Source: a virus. Taken from it: a DNA stretch of 42,015 nt. The stretch covers positions 1-42,015 of the IMG/VR virus record IMGVR_UViG_3300023700_000899, one strand, 5' to 3'. The position numbers were made by a program, and so were the translations under genes. The first letter of the stretch is position 1. Each line of letters opens with the position of its first letter. Shown in pieces: positions 7,319 through 14,379 of the stretch. The notes beneath the pieces are model-generated. The model had not been told where the DNA came from, ran no database searches, and saw only the letters and a program-made list of their open reading frames with translations.

Positions 7319-7819
7319 ATGTCTCATACACTGTTTAAAGTCTCTGGCCCTAATACGAAACTCGTATACTATGGCTATGCAAAAACTGGAAACGAACAAG
7401 CAACGTTCATGGGTGGTTGTTTGCGTACAGACAATGAAAAGCGTGGCGATGCTCGTTTGCTCGAAGCGAATGATAATGATGCTGCGTCTTTGGAATTCAC
7501 CATGCTCTGTGAGTATGAGGAAGAATTCGAAGCGTGGACTGCTCGCAACGACAATCGTGCTGCTGATGCATGTTCGATCACTGGTCCAACAATGTTTCCG
7601 ATCGAAAGCGCTCGCCGTGCTGCCAAAGAGTTCCCAGAAGTACTCAGCGCTTGGAAGCTTCGCATGAAACAAAAGGAAGCGAAGACTGCGTTGGAAGCAT
7701 ACCAGCTTGGTGCATATACGTTCCCTCAAATCAAAGAGTTGAACGCAAAGCATGCTGGTGTGATGAAGCAAATGGAAGTACTAACTCCGTTGGAGTTTGC
7801 GAACCTCTATGGAATTTAA
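7319..7819 (+). CDS. Unknown phage protein (166 aa)
   Basis: The N-terminus LFKVSGPNTKLVYYGYAKTG faintly resembles the two-strand start of a GIY-YIG fold, but the usual downstream Arg and Glu cannot be placed with confidence, so I do not call it a nuclease. The middle holds ARNDNRAADACSITGPTMFP and the C-terminus is helical. It has its own promoter and ribosome site. Confidence 0.75.
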   Translation: MSHTLFKVSGPNTKLVYYGYAKTGNEQATFMGGCLRTDNEKRGDARLLEANDNDAASLEFTMLCEYEEEFEAWTARNDNRAADACSITGPTMFPIESARRAAKEFPEVLSAWKLRMKQKEAKTALEAYQLGAYTFPQIKELNAKHAGVMKQMEVLTPLEFANLYGI

Positions 7820-7934
7820 GGAGTGGTTGGCGTCGCTGCAGCCACGCAGAGAACATACGCCAGGTGAAGATCTGGCAGATTCTATCGCATTGTTTGTGAT
7901 ATGTGGTCTGCTGTATTTGTGTATATTTCTATAA
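7809..7934 (+). CDS. Small single-span membrane protein (41 aa)
   Basis: Overlaps the previous gene by 11 bases. A charged N-terminus (MEFKEWLASLQPRREH) is followed by one C-terminal hydrophobic span (SIALFVICGLLYLCIFL). Function unknown. Confidence 0.6.
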   Translation: MEFKEWLASLQPRREHTPGEDLADSIALFVICGLLYLCIFL

Positions 7935-7943
7935 GGAATCTGT

Positions 7944-8231
7944 ATGTCAGGATGGCGTAAGAATCAAATCGCTGATCAAGTCAATAAGGACAATGTTGTT
8001 GACCTCGGCGCGGTGCTGAGAGCGAAGCTTGAGAAGGCTATTGAGGATGAGGAGCGCAAGAGTAAGACTCTTCGTCCAAAGTACATGACTAAACAACAAA
8101 TCATGGACATTCATCCTCTCGATGTGTATATGAATATACGCAATGGTGAGTGGGCAATCGAAGATTTTGTTGCCTGGGTGGTTGTTTGTGAAAATGCCGC
8201 ATACATTGCTGGCGCAGAGGATACATTATGA
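7944..8231 (+). CDS. Unknown protein (95 aa)
   Basis: Charged and helical in the first half (AVLRAKLEKAIEDEERK), ending in a mildly hydrophobic segment (FVAWVVVCENAAYIAGA). An AAGGAA site lies upstream. The stop overlaps the next start by 4 bases. Confidence 0.7.
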   Translation: MSGWRKNQIADQVNKDNVVDLGAVLRAKLEKAIEDEERKSKTLRPKYMTKQQIMDIHPLDVYMNIRNGEWAIEDFVAWVVVCENAAYIAGAEDTL

Positions 8232-8356
8232 AAACGTTCATCATCGGTACTGTGTTTGGTATTGTTCTGACTACTGTTGGATTCTCAGGCCTTGCTCGAA
8301 TCTTCGACAATGGTGTCGTCAAAGTCCAACAAGTAACTAAAGAAGCTGCACAATGA
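8228..8356 (+). CDS. Small membrane-anchored protein (42 aa)
   Basis: One N-terminal transmembrane segment (FIIGTVFGIVLTTVGFSGLA) followed by a short charged tail. Small proteins of this shape occur in other large phages. It overlaps both neighbours by 4 bases. Confidence 0.65.
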   Translation: MKTFIIGTVFGIVLTTVGFSGLARIFDNGVVKVQQVTKEAAQ

Positions 8357-8553
8357 AATCTGGAATTGATCTTGAATTGAGCCTGGAACAAACAGGCGTC
8401 ATCGTGGTGGAAGAACTGAAAGTGACTGTTGAAATCAACAGCACATATGAAGACCAACGATCGAAGGACATCGTCAAAGCAGCTGAGCTATTGCTCAGCT
8501 ATTACATGACGCCAGACGAACACCGAAAGTATTTGGAACAAAAATCCAGTTGA
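8353..8553 (+). CDS. Unknown protein (66 aa)
   Basis: A beta-strand-like first half (GVIVVEELKVTVEI) and a helical C-terminus. It overlaps the upstream stop by 4 bases and ends the run that started at the 7268 promoter. A perfect 8-bp inverted repeat (8481-8500) lies inside it, without a T-run. Confidence 0.7.
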   Translation: MKSGIDLELSLEQTGVIVVEELKVTVEINSTYEDQRSKDIVKAAELLLSYYMTPDEHRKYLEQKSS

Positions 8554-8578
8554 TTTTGTAGTTCGGATCCTATATAAT
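8550..8578 (+). promoter_or_regulatory. Sigma-70 promoter of the NMNAT/Nudix gene
   Basis: TTGATT (8550-8555), 17 base spacer, TATAAT (8573-8578). The expected start near 8585 gives a leader of about 48 bases that holds two inverted repeats. Confidence 0.82.
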
Positions 8579-8585
8579 TAACCCA

Positions 8586-8608
8586 CTGCTAGAGATAGAC
8601 TTTAGCAG
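8586..8608 (+). promoter_or_regulatory. 5'-terminal hairpin in the nadM leader
   Basis: CTGCTA (8586-8591) pairs with TAGCAG (8603-8608) across an 11-base loop at the predicted 5' end of the mRNA. Such a stem may protect the transcript from 5' decay. The stem is short, so this is tentative. Confidence 0.45.
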
Positions 8609-8615
8609 ACCAACT

Positions 8616-8634
8616 ATTCTAAGGAGCTTAGAAT
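8616..8634 (+). promoter_or_regulatory. Inverted repeat enclosing the Shine-Dalgarno sequence and start codon of nadM
   Basis: ATTCTAAG (8616-8623) is the exact reverse complement of CTTAGAAT (8627-8634), with a GAG loop. The ribosome site AAGGAG is in the stem and loop, and the first two bases of the ATG are in the other arm. When folded, translation initiation should be hindered; a binding protein or temperature could shift the balance. Confidence 0.6.
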
Positions 8635-9652
8635 GTCAAAAAAATACGACACTCTCGTCCTCATCGGACGCTTTCAACCATTCCATAACGCTCACCTTGA
8701 GATCATCAAGCGTAGCACTGCGCTCTGTAATAAACTGATTGTTATTACAGGCAGCGCAAAACAACCTCGCACATACAAGAATCCGTTCACTAGCTTTGAA
8801 CGTGAGATAATGATCAAGCGTGCAACTGCAGGTCTCGCGTTGACTATCAATGTCGTCGAAAACATCGACACAATCTACAACGACCAAGCGTGGGCCGTTC
8901 GCATCCAATCGATCGTGAATACTCTAGCATGCGATGGGGATAAGATCGGCATCATCGGTCACAAGAAAGATGACAGCTCATTTTACTTGGATATGTTCCC
9001 ACAATGGGGATATGAGAACGTCGAAGAGATCACACCACTGAGTGCTGTCAACATTCGCGACCTGTACTTCAAGCGCAACTGTAATCTCGAATTCATTCGC
9101 GGTGTGGTACCTCAAACCACTTTCGAAATCTTGCTGGACTTCAAGCAAAGCGAAGAGTATGAACAGATCATCCGCGAGCGTGAGTTTGTAGAGAACTACA
9201 AGAAGCAGTATGCATCACTCCCATATCCTCCAATCTTCAGTACTGCTGATGCTGTGGTGATCCAATCTGGTCACGTGCTAATGATTCGTCGTCGGGCTGA
9301 GCCTGGTAAGGGTTTGTGGGCGCTTCCTGGCGGATACGTCAATGCAAACACCGATAAGAGCGTTGAGGCTGCAATGCTCCGTGAGCTCCGTGAAGAGACA
9401 AAGATCAAAGTTCCTGAGCCAGTCCTACGCGGCAACATCGTCCGCAGCAAGGTGTTCGATGCCGTCGATCGTAGTCCTCGTGGCCGCATCATCACTCATG
9501 CATTCCACATTCAGTTGCCAGATGGCGAACTACCAAAGGTCAAAGGATCTGATGATGCTGAAAAGGCACGTTGGGTTCCAATTGCTGAAGTGAAGAGCGA
9601 AGACTGCTTCGAAGACCACTTTGAAATTCTCCAACACTTCTTGGGAGCTTAA
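8633..9652 (+). CDS. nadM: Bifunctional NMN adenylyltransferase / Nudix hydrolase (339 aa)
   Basis: The N-terminal nucleotidyltransferase domain carries GRFQPFHNAH (12-21) and the C-terminal NIRDL signature (about 140), and should make NAD+ from NMN and ATP. The C-terminal Nudix domain (about 205-339) has GG (233-234) and RELREE (250-255); fused NadM-type Nudix domains hydrolyse ADP-ribose. The Nudix box is atypical: the first Glu position is Lys and the final Gly of EETG is Lys. Vibriophage KVP40 has a characterised enzyme of this kind (NatV). Together with nadV at 12943 it completes nicotinamide to NMN to NAD+. It has its own promoter and a start codon inside an inverted repeat. Confidence 0.92.
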   Translation: MSKKYDTLVLIGRFQPFHNAHLEIIKRSTALCNKLIVITGSAKQPRTYKNPFTSFEREIMIKRATAGLALTINVVENIDTIYNDQAWAVRIQSIVNTLACDGDKIGIIGHKKDDSSFYLDMFPQWGYENVEEITPLSAVNIRDLYFKRNCNLEFIRGVVPQTTFEILLDFKQSEEYEQIIREREFVENYKKQYASLPYPPIFSTADAVVIQSGHVLMIRRRAEPGKGLWALPGGYVNANTDKSVEAAMLRELREETKIKVPEPVLRGNIVRSKVFDAVDRSPRGRIITHAFHIQLPDGELPKVKGSDDAEKARWVPIAEVKSEDCFEDHFEILQHFLGA

Positions 9653-9653
9653 A

Positions 9654-9806
9654 ATGTCAGACGGACTAGATCGTTCGGGGCTAGAATGGTTCAATGAACG
9701 TGGCTATTGGGTAATCCGAAAGGTCCCTAATACCAAAGACCAATTCTACGTTGCTAGTATAGCAATTCCACCAGACAATGTTCTGGAAATTTATGGGATA
9801 CTGTAA
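9654..9806 (+). CDS. Small protein, unknown function (50 aa)
   Basis: Starts at ATG 9654, one base after the nadM stop, with GGGAG upstream. Contains GLEWFNERGYWVIRK and ends in a hydrophobic strand. It probably depends on nadM for transcription. Not recognised. Confidence 0.65.
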   Translation: MSDGLDRSGLEWFNERGYWVIRKVPNTKDQFYVASIAIPPDNVLEIYGIL

Positions 9807-9973
9807 TGGGATGGACTGATTGGAATTGGATTAACGTCGCGCTTGTCTTCGTGAATGGAGCAGTGGCGTACATTTGTTTCACTGATGAGGATGTTGATCG
9901 TTCTTTCGGTGGTTGGGCAAACGTGGTTGCTAGTTCTATGAACGCTGCAATGATTGCAATAAAGGTTTTGTAA
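9806..9973 (+). CDS. Small membrane protein (55 aa)
   Basis: Starts in a TAATG overlap. One hydrophobic segment (VALVFVNGAVAYICF) and a second weaker one near the C-terminus. Trp-rich N-terminus (GWTDWNWINV). Function unknown. Confidence 0.65.
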   Translation: MGWTDWNWINVALVFVNGAVAYICFTDEDVDRSFGGWANVVASSMNAAMIAIKVL

Positions 9974-10167
9974 TGGTACGAATTATCGATGCAACACCAC
10001 ACCAGAGTGTGGTCAAGAAGAAAGTCTGCCGTCACTGTGGCGTGACGTTGGAGTATGTTCCCAATGACATTCAAGAACGACGAGTTACTGATTATGATGG
10101 CAGTAGCGAACTGTTCAAGTACATCGAATGTCCTGCTTGTAAAACACACGTTGATGTGAGGTACTAA
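9973..10167 (+). CDS. Zinc-ribbon-like protein (64 aa)
   Basis: Two CxxC knuckles, CRHC and CPAC, about 34 residues apart, suit binding of one zinc ion. Many phage proteins of this size bind nucleic acids or a larger partner. It starts in a TAATG overlap and directly precedes the radical SAM gene by one base. Confidence 0.7.
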   Translation: MVRIIDATPHQSVVKKKVCRHCGVTLEYVPNDIQERRVTDYDGSSELFKYIECPACKTHVDVRY

Positions 10168-10168
10168 T

Positions 10169-11113
10169 ATGTGGAAAAATGTAAACGTCTTTGAAGATGA
10201 AAAAGAGCACGTTAAGAAGTATGTTTTCGAGAAAGACGATATCGCTATCGAGTCCGTTCTTTATCGTTATCCTACTTACGATGAACGCACTGTTCTCTGT
10301 ATTAGTACCATGTGCGGATGCCCAATGGGTTGTCGCTTCTGTGGAACTGGTGATTATTTTGTTCGTAGTCTTACTGCGGATGAAATTGTAGGCCAAGCTG
10401 AATACATTCTCGAAACTCAAATCGGTGGTCTGAATCCTCGCGACATCAAGAAGCTGCAGATCATGGTGATGAGCATGGGCGAACCTGCTTTGAACAAAGC
10501 TCTGGAAGAAGCATTTGATCGTTTATATGCAAAGTACCCAAATGCAGCACTGCTGATCAGCTCAAGCGGTCCTAAGGTTAGCTACCAATGGATTATCGAA
10601 ATGAGCAAACGGATTCCGACTGTCGGTTTGCAATTCAGCATTCACGAGAGTACAGACGAAGCACGCGACAAGTTGATTCCATTTGATAAGAAGTTGAACC
10701 TGCAAGAGATTGCTGATGTTGGCGTTCGCTGGCACTTGGATACTGGCCGTAAGCCATATTTCAATTACTGTGCTCACGAAGGTAATGACAAGATCGAAGA
10801 CGTCCAACGACTACTCAAGTTGTACCACCCACGTATCTGGGAAGCGACTGTCTCTGTCATTTGCGAGCGTGATGCGCATGCTGAAGCAACGAACGACAAG
10901 CAACGCAACTTGGCTATTGAATTTGGTAACAAGCTGCTTGCCGAAGGATACAACGTCCGTGTGTTCGATCCAGCTGGTCAGGATACAATCGGTGGTGGTT
11001 GTGGCCAGTTGTGGTATGTTCAAGACTGGATGAAGGATCATCCTGAGCATGTCAAGCCATCTGTTGGTTGTGGTATGCAAAAGGTCCATACACCAAAAGA
11101 ATGGAACGTATGA
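10169..11113 (+). CDS. RlmN/Cfr-family radical SAM RNA methyltransferase (314 aa)
   Basis: RlmN methylates C2 of an adenine in 23S rRNA and tRNA; Cfr methylates C8. All family marks are here: LCIS with Cys44, the Fe-S cluster motif C-x3-C-x2-C (51, 55, 58), MSMGEP (101-106, family GMGEP), FSIHES..EARDKLIP (156-171), and GCGQL with Cys278, matching the methyl-carrying cysteine of RlmN. The N-terminal accessory domain of cellular RlmN (about 90 residues) is missing, so substrate choice may differ. It is the first gene of an overlapping run with ATP-grasp, macro and deoxyribosyltransferase-like genes. The target (host rRNA, tRNA or other RNA) is unknown. Confidence 0.9.
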   Translation: MWKNVNVFEDEKEHVKKYVFEKDDIAIESVLYRYPTYDERTVLCISTMCGCPMGCRFCGTGDYFVRSLTADEIVGQAEYILETQIGGLNPRDIKKLQIMVMSMGEPALNKALEEAFDRLYAKYPNAALLISSSGPKVSYQWIIEMSKRIPTVGLQFSIHESTDEARDKLIPFDKKLNLQEIADVGVRWHLDTGRKPYFNYCAHEGNDKIEDVQRLLKLYHPRIWEATVSVICERDAHAEATNDKQRNLAIEFGNKLLAEGYNVRVFDPAGQDTIGGGCGQLWYVQDWMKDHPEHVKPSVGCGMQKVHTPKEWNV

Positions 11114-11901
11114 AGTTTTTGATCCAATACAATCTAATGGCAGAGTCACAACTCGAAGCAGTTAAGTCTGCAGCTCTGCCATATCCTCACCAGTATGTTG
11201 GTGTGATTCCGTTTTCAAATGAGATCACAACAGCAGAAGGTGAAGAGATTGTTGGTACTGATTACATTCCATATGGGTCGACTCTGATGTCGACGATTGG
11301 TTTAGATTTGGGATGGAAGGGATTGTACTTCGATCTTGAGCAGTTCAATTACGAAGCTGCGGTCGCTAATCGGGATGATATGCTGAATGATGGTGCTATT
11401 ATGACAGTCGAAGAGACTATCGACTTCATGCGCGCCAGCACTCAAGAACAATGGTTCATCCGTCCTTCGCTCGATCTGAAGCATTTTGCTGGGCAGGTAA
11501 TTGAACGCATAGAGTGTGTGAAGTGGTTAACACAAGCACTCAGTTGTTCATCATCTGAGACGAAACGGATGTACAAAGACATGAAGATTGTCGTTGCAAC
11601 ACCACAAAACATTCAAGCCGAGTGGCGTTGGTTTGTGGTCGGAGGCAAAGTGGTTGATGGGTCAATGTACCGCTCACATGGTCAATTGATCAAACAGCAT
11701 GAGACTGATCCAAAAGTAATCGCTGAAGCACAAACGTTCGCCGACAAGTGGTCGCCAAACCGAAACGTCGTGATGGACTTGGCACTTGTTGATAATGAAT
11801 TGAAGGTAATTGAATTCAACTGTATCAACTGCAGTGGGTTCTACAATCACGATGTTCGTAAAATATTCGATGCACTGTATATGGAGAGTACAAAATGCTA
11901 A
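11110..11901 (+). CDS. ATP-grasp enzyme, R2K clade (DUF4343-like, 263 aa)
   Basis: The start ATG at 11110 overlaps the previous stop (ATGA). The C-terminal ATP-grasp half shows AEWRWFVVGGKVVDGSMYR, then VVMDLALVDNELKVIEFNCINCSGFY, where the paired acidic/Asn residues bind metal and ATP. R2K-clade members are mostly of viral or mobile origin and are predicted to join a carboxylate to an amine or similar group; no substrate is established that I know of. It overlaps the macro-domain gene by 7 bases. Confidence 0.8.
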   Translation: MKFLIQYNLMAESQLEAVKSAALPYPHQYVGVIPFSNEITTAEGEEIVGTDYIPYGSTLMSTIGLDLGWKGLYFDLEQFNYEAAVANRDDMLNDGAIMTVEETIDFMRASTQEQWFIRPSLDLKHFAGQVIERIECVKWLTQALSCSSSETKRMYKDMKIVVATPQNIQAEWRWFVVGGKVVDGSMYRSHGQLIKQHETDPKVIAEAQTFADKWSPNRNVVMDLALVDNELKVIEFNCINCSGFYNHDVRKIFDALYMESTKC

Positions 11902-12374
11902 AGCATGTAAAAGGTAACTTACTCGATCTAGCTGAGGCTGGTCATTTTGATGTGGTCGTTCAAGGCTGCAATTGCTTCAACGCAATGGGTGGAGGGATCG
12001 CACGTGAGATTCGTGAACGCTATCCTCACGTTGCTAAGGTAGACTCTAATACTGTCCGCGGCGCATACAATAAACTAGGCAACTGGACAAACGAACTGGT
12101 CATTCTCAAGAACGGCACAGTTTGCTTCGATGTCATTAATGCATACACTCAATACAACATGAGTACTGGTCAAGATGTATTTGAATATGCAGCGTTCGAA
12201 TTAATTCTCCAAAAGCTACTATACACATATGGGGACAAGCGGATCGGATTTCCATTCATCGGTATGGGTCTTGCCCGTGGCGATAAACAACGAATCATCG
12301 GACTGCTTGAATGGTTCGCTGATGAAATCGAGAAGCGTGGCGGTAGTGCGACGCTAGTGGAATTTCAACCATGA
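11895..12374 (+). CDS. Macro-domain protein (ADP-ribose binding/hydrolase, 159 aa)
   Basis: A compact macro domain spans the whole protein: KGNLLDL (6-12), VVQGCNCFNAMGGGIA (21-36), and PFIGMGLARGD near residues 119-129, the loops that hold ADP-ribose. Relatives remove ADP-ribose from proteins or nucleic acids or dephosphorylate ADP-ribose-1''-phosphate; the pattern is closest to the ALC1/TARG1/Poa1p type. It overlaps the ATP-grasp gene by 7 bases and the next gene by 4. Its position between two NAD-synthesis genes suggests handling of NAD breakdown products or reversal of host ADP-ribosylation. Confidence 0.88.
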   Translation: MLKHVKGNLLDLAEAGHFDVVVQGCNCFNAMGGGIAREIRERYPHVAKVDSNTVRGAYNKLGNWTNELVILKNGTVCFDVINAYTQYNMSTGQDVFEYAAFELILQKLLYTYGDKRIGFPFIGMGLARGDKQRIIGLLEWFADEIEKRGGSATLVEFQP

Positions 12375-12868
12375 ACATGATCAAATCCCCAAACGAGTAC
12401 ACCACTCGCAATAAATTCTCAATCTTCCTTGCTGGGTCGATTGAGATGGGTATGGCGGTAGATTGGCAACAGTCGATTGCCGATGCGCTATACGACATTG
12501 ATGGAGTACAGCTATTGAATCCACGACGTGATGATTGGGATTCTAGCTGGGCGCAGACAATCGAGAATCCACAATTCGCTGAGCAAGTGAGATGGGAGCT
12601 GACAGCGCTCGAGAAATCTGACTTGATCATCTATTACTTTGCACCAGGTACGCAAAGTCCAATCTCGTTGCTTGAGTTGGGGCTCTATGCAAACCACACG
12701 AAGAACATCTGGGTATGTTGTCCAGAAGGATTCTGGCGTAAGGGCAATATCGAGATCGTATGTCAACGATACATGATTCCGTTCTTCGATGATTTTGACC
12801 ACATGGTGGACGATCTGAGGTACTATCTTCCGATTTGGACGGAAGATGACTACGAGCAGTTGACATAA
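12371..12868 (+). CDS. Nucleoside 2-deoxyribosyltransferase-like protein (165 aa)
   Basis: The fold pattern is a flavodoxin-like N-glycosidase: IFLAGSIEMG (17-26), LLNPRRDDWD (48-57), QVRWELTALEKSDLIIYYF (about 71-89) and SLLELGLY, where Glu is the likely nucleophile. Relatives swap or hydrolyse bases of deoxynucleosides. In this setting an NAD-related or modified-nucleotide substrate is also possible. It is the last gene of the four-gene overlapping block; its last codons contain the -35 box of nadV. Confidence 0.82.
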   Translation: MNMIKSPNEYTTRNKFSIFLAGSIEMGMAVDWQQSIADALYDIDGVQLLNPRRDDWDSSWAQTIENPQFAEQVRWELTALEKSDLIIYYFAPGTQSPISLLELGLYANHTKNIWVCCPEGFWRKGNIEIVCQRYMIPFFDDFDHMVDDLRYYLPIWTEDDYEQLT

Positions 12869-12888
12869 CAATGGGGTTATGCTATACT
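12860..12888 (+). promoter_or_regulatory. Strong sigma-70 promoter of nadV
   Basis: A perfect -35 TTGACA (12860-12865), 17 base spacer, TATACT (12883-12888) with an extended -10 TG. It is the best promoter in the window. The -35 box overlaps the end of the previous gene. Confidence 0.92.
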
Positions 12889-12898
12889 GCAATCAAGC

Positions 12899-12917
12899 CC
12901 TCGCGATAGACGCGAGG
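12899..12917 (+). promoter_or_regulatory. 5'-terminal hairpin in the nadV leader
   Basis: CCTCGCG (12899-12905) pairs with CGCGAGG (12911-12917) across ATAGA, near the predicted 5' end of the mRNA. Only four T follow, so it is more likely an mRNA-stabilising leader stem than a terminator. Confidence 0.65.
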
Positions 12918-12927
12918 CATTTTAACT

Positions 12928-12942
12928 GTTAAGGAGATTAAC
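12928..12942 (+). promoter_or_regulatory. Short inverted repeat with the nadV Shine-Dalgarno sequence in its loop
   Basis: GTTAA (12928-12932) and TTAAC (12938-12942) flank GGAGA, so the ribosome site sits in the loop directly before ATG 12943. The stem is only 5 bp and AT-rich; it is recorded because nadM has a matching arrangement. Confidence 0.4.
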
Positions 12943-14340
12943 ATGAAACTGAGCAAAAATATCTTATTGAACACAGACAGCTACAAAGTGTCAATGTGGA
13001 AGCAATACCCTGTTGGAACAACTGGCGTATTTTCTTACATCGAATCGCGTGGCGGTCGATACGATCAAACAGTGATGTTTGGTCTGCAAGCGTTCATCAA
13101 GGAGTACTTACTTGACCCCATTACACAGTCCGACATCGATATCGCCGAAGAGATTCTTCTCGCACACGGAGAGCCATTTAATCGTAGCGGCTGGCAGTAT
13201 ATCCTCGACAAGCACGACGGATATCTCCCCGTCATCATCCGAGCAGTCCCCGAGGGTACTGTGGTACCGGTTAAGAATGTCCTCGCAACCATCGAGAACA
13301 CAGATCCCAACGTACCGTGGCTGACTACATGGCTCGAGACTCCTTTGCTTCGTGCAATTTGGTATCCAACTACTGTGGCAACACAGAGCTGGTCGATTCG
13401 CAAAGTGATTTTGGATTATTTGGAGAAGACTGGTGACCCTGCTCTTATCGATTTTAAGTTACACGACTTTGGTGCTCGCGGTGTTAGTTCCCTTGAGTCC
13501 GCTGGCATTGGCGGCGCCGCGCACCTCGTTAATTTCATGGGTACCGATACTGTTACCGGTTTGTTGTATGCTCGTGAGTATTACAACGCTGGTATTAGTG
13601 GGTTTTCAATTCCTGCAGCCGAACACAGCACAATCACAAGCTGGGGTCGTGAAGGAGAAGTCGATGCCTACCGAAACATGCTTACAAATTTCGCTCGGCC
13701 CGGGTCCATTGTTGCAGTCGTTTCCGACAGCTACGATGTATTCAATGCCGCTAGCAAATTGTGGGGAGAAGAGCTCCGTCAGCAAGTGATTGATAGCGGT
13801 GCTACTGTCGTGATTCGTCCTGATAGTGGTGACCCTGTTGAAGTTAACCGCAAGTTGATTGAGATCTTAGGAGAAAAGTTTGGATACACTACAAACGCCA
13901 AAGGATTCAAAGTCCTCAATAATGTTCGCCTCATCCAGGGGGACGGTGTCAATGAGTTATCCATCCGCAGTATCCTTGGGGCACTCATGGCAATGGGATG
14001 GTCAGCAGATAACATTGCATTCGGTATGGGCGGTGCCTTGCTCCAGCAAGTCGACCGAGATACCCAGAAGTTCGCAATGAAGTGTTCTTCTGCCAAGATT
14101 AATGACGTATGGGTCGATGTACAAAAAGATCCAATCACTGATAGTGGTAAGAAGTCGAAGGCAGGCCGAGTTACTCTTTGGAAGAGTGGCGGCGAATGGA
14201 TCAGTAGCGTCGAAAAGCCAGCTGGCTGGCACGACAAGGCAACTGGTGAGTTCGTCGAAGTACTGGAAACAGTATACGCTAACGGAAAGTTGATTAACGA
14301 ATATACATTCGACAACATCCGAGCAAGAGCTCGCAAATAA
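12943..14340 (+). CDS. nadV: Nicotinamide phosphoribosyltransferase (NadV/NAMPT, 465 aa)
   Basis: Makes NMN from nicotinamide and PRPP, the first step of NAD+ salvage. Family motifs are intact: TDSYKVSMWKQYP (11-23), HDFGARG (174-180), GTDT (200-203), EHST with His228, matching the catalytic His of human NAMPT, and RPDSGDP (about 290). Length equals bacterial and human enzymes. KVP40 NadV is a characterised phage relative. With nadM it gives a two-step route that rebuilds NAD+ from nicotinamide, the product released by NAD-cleaving immune enzymes. It is transcribed from its own promoter and ended by a strong terminator. Confidence 0.95.
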   Translation: MKLSKNILLNTDSYKVSMWKQYPVGTTGVFSYIESRGGRYDQTVMFGLQAFIKEYLLDPITQSDIDIAEEILLAHGEPFNRSGWQYILDKHDGYLPVIIRAVPEGTVVPVKNVLATIENTDPNVPWLTTWLETPLLRAIWYPTTVATQSWSIRKVILDYLEKTGDPALIDFKLHDFGARGVSSLESAGIGGAAHLVNFMGTDTVTGLLYAREYYNAGISGFSIPAAEHSTITSWGREGEVDAYRNMLTNFARPGSIVAVVSDSYDVFNAASKLWGEELRQQVIDSGATVVIRPDSGDPVEVNRKLIEILGEKFGYTTNAKGFKVLNNVRLIQGDGVNELSIRSILGALMAMGWSADNIAFGMGGALLQQVDRDTQKFAMKCSSAKINDVWVDVQKDPITDSGKKSKAGRVTLWKSGGEWISSVEKPAGWHDKATGEFVEVLETVYANGKLINEYTFDNIRARARK

Positions 14341-14343
14341 GGG

Positions 14344-14366
14344 AAGGCCACTCCGGTGGCCTTTTT
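14344..14366 (+). terminator. Rho-independent terminator of nadV
   Basis: An 8-bp stem AAGGCCAC/GTGGCCTT (14344-14351, 14356-14363) with loop TCCG is followed by TTTTTCTTT, 3 bases after the nadV stop. With the 12860 promoter it makes nadV a single-gene transcript. Confidence 0.92.
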
Positions 14367-14379
14367 CTTTGGACTGTTG

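Noticed and set aside
8481-8500. Perfect 8-bp inverted repeat AGCTGAGC/GCTCAGCT with a four-base loop
   Set aside because: It lies inside the 8353 gene and has no T-run on either strand, so it is not a terminator; it may be chance from codons for AAELLLSY.
13779-14351. A 190-codon minus-strand frame opposite nadV
   Set aside because: Fully antisense to a well-identified enzyme and low in protein-like features.
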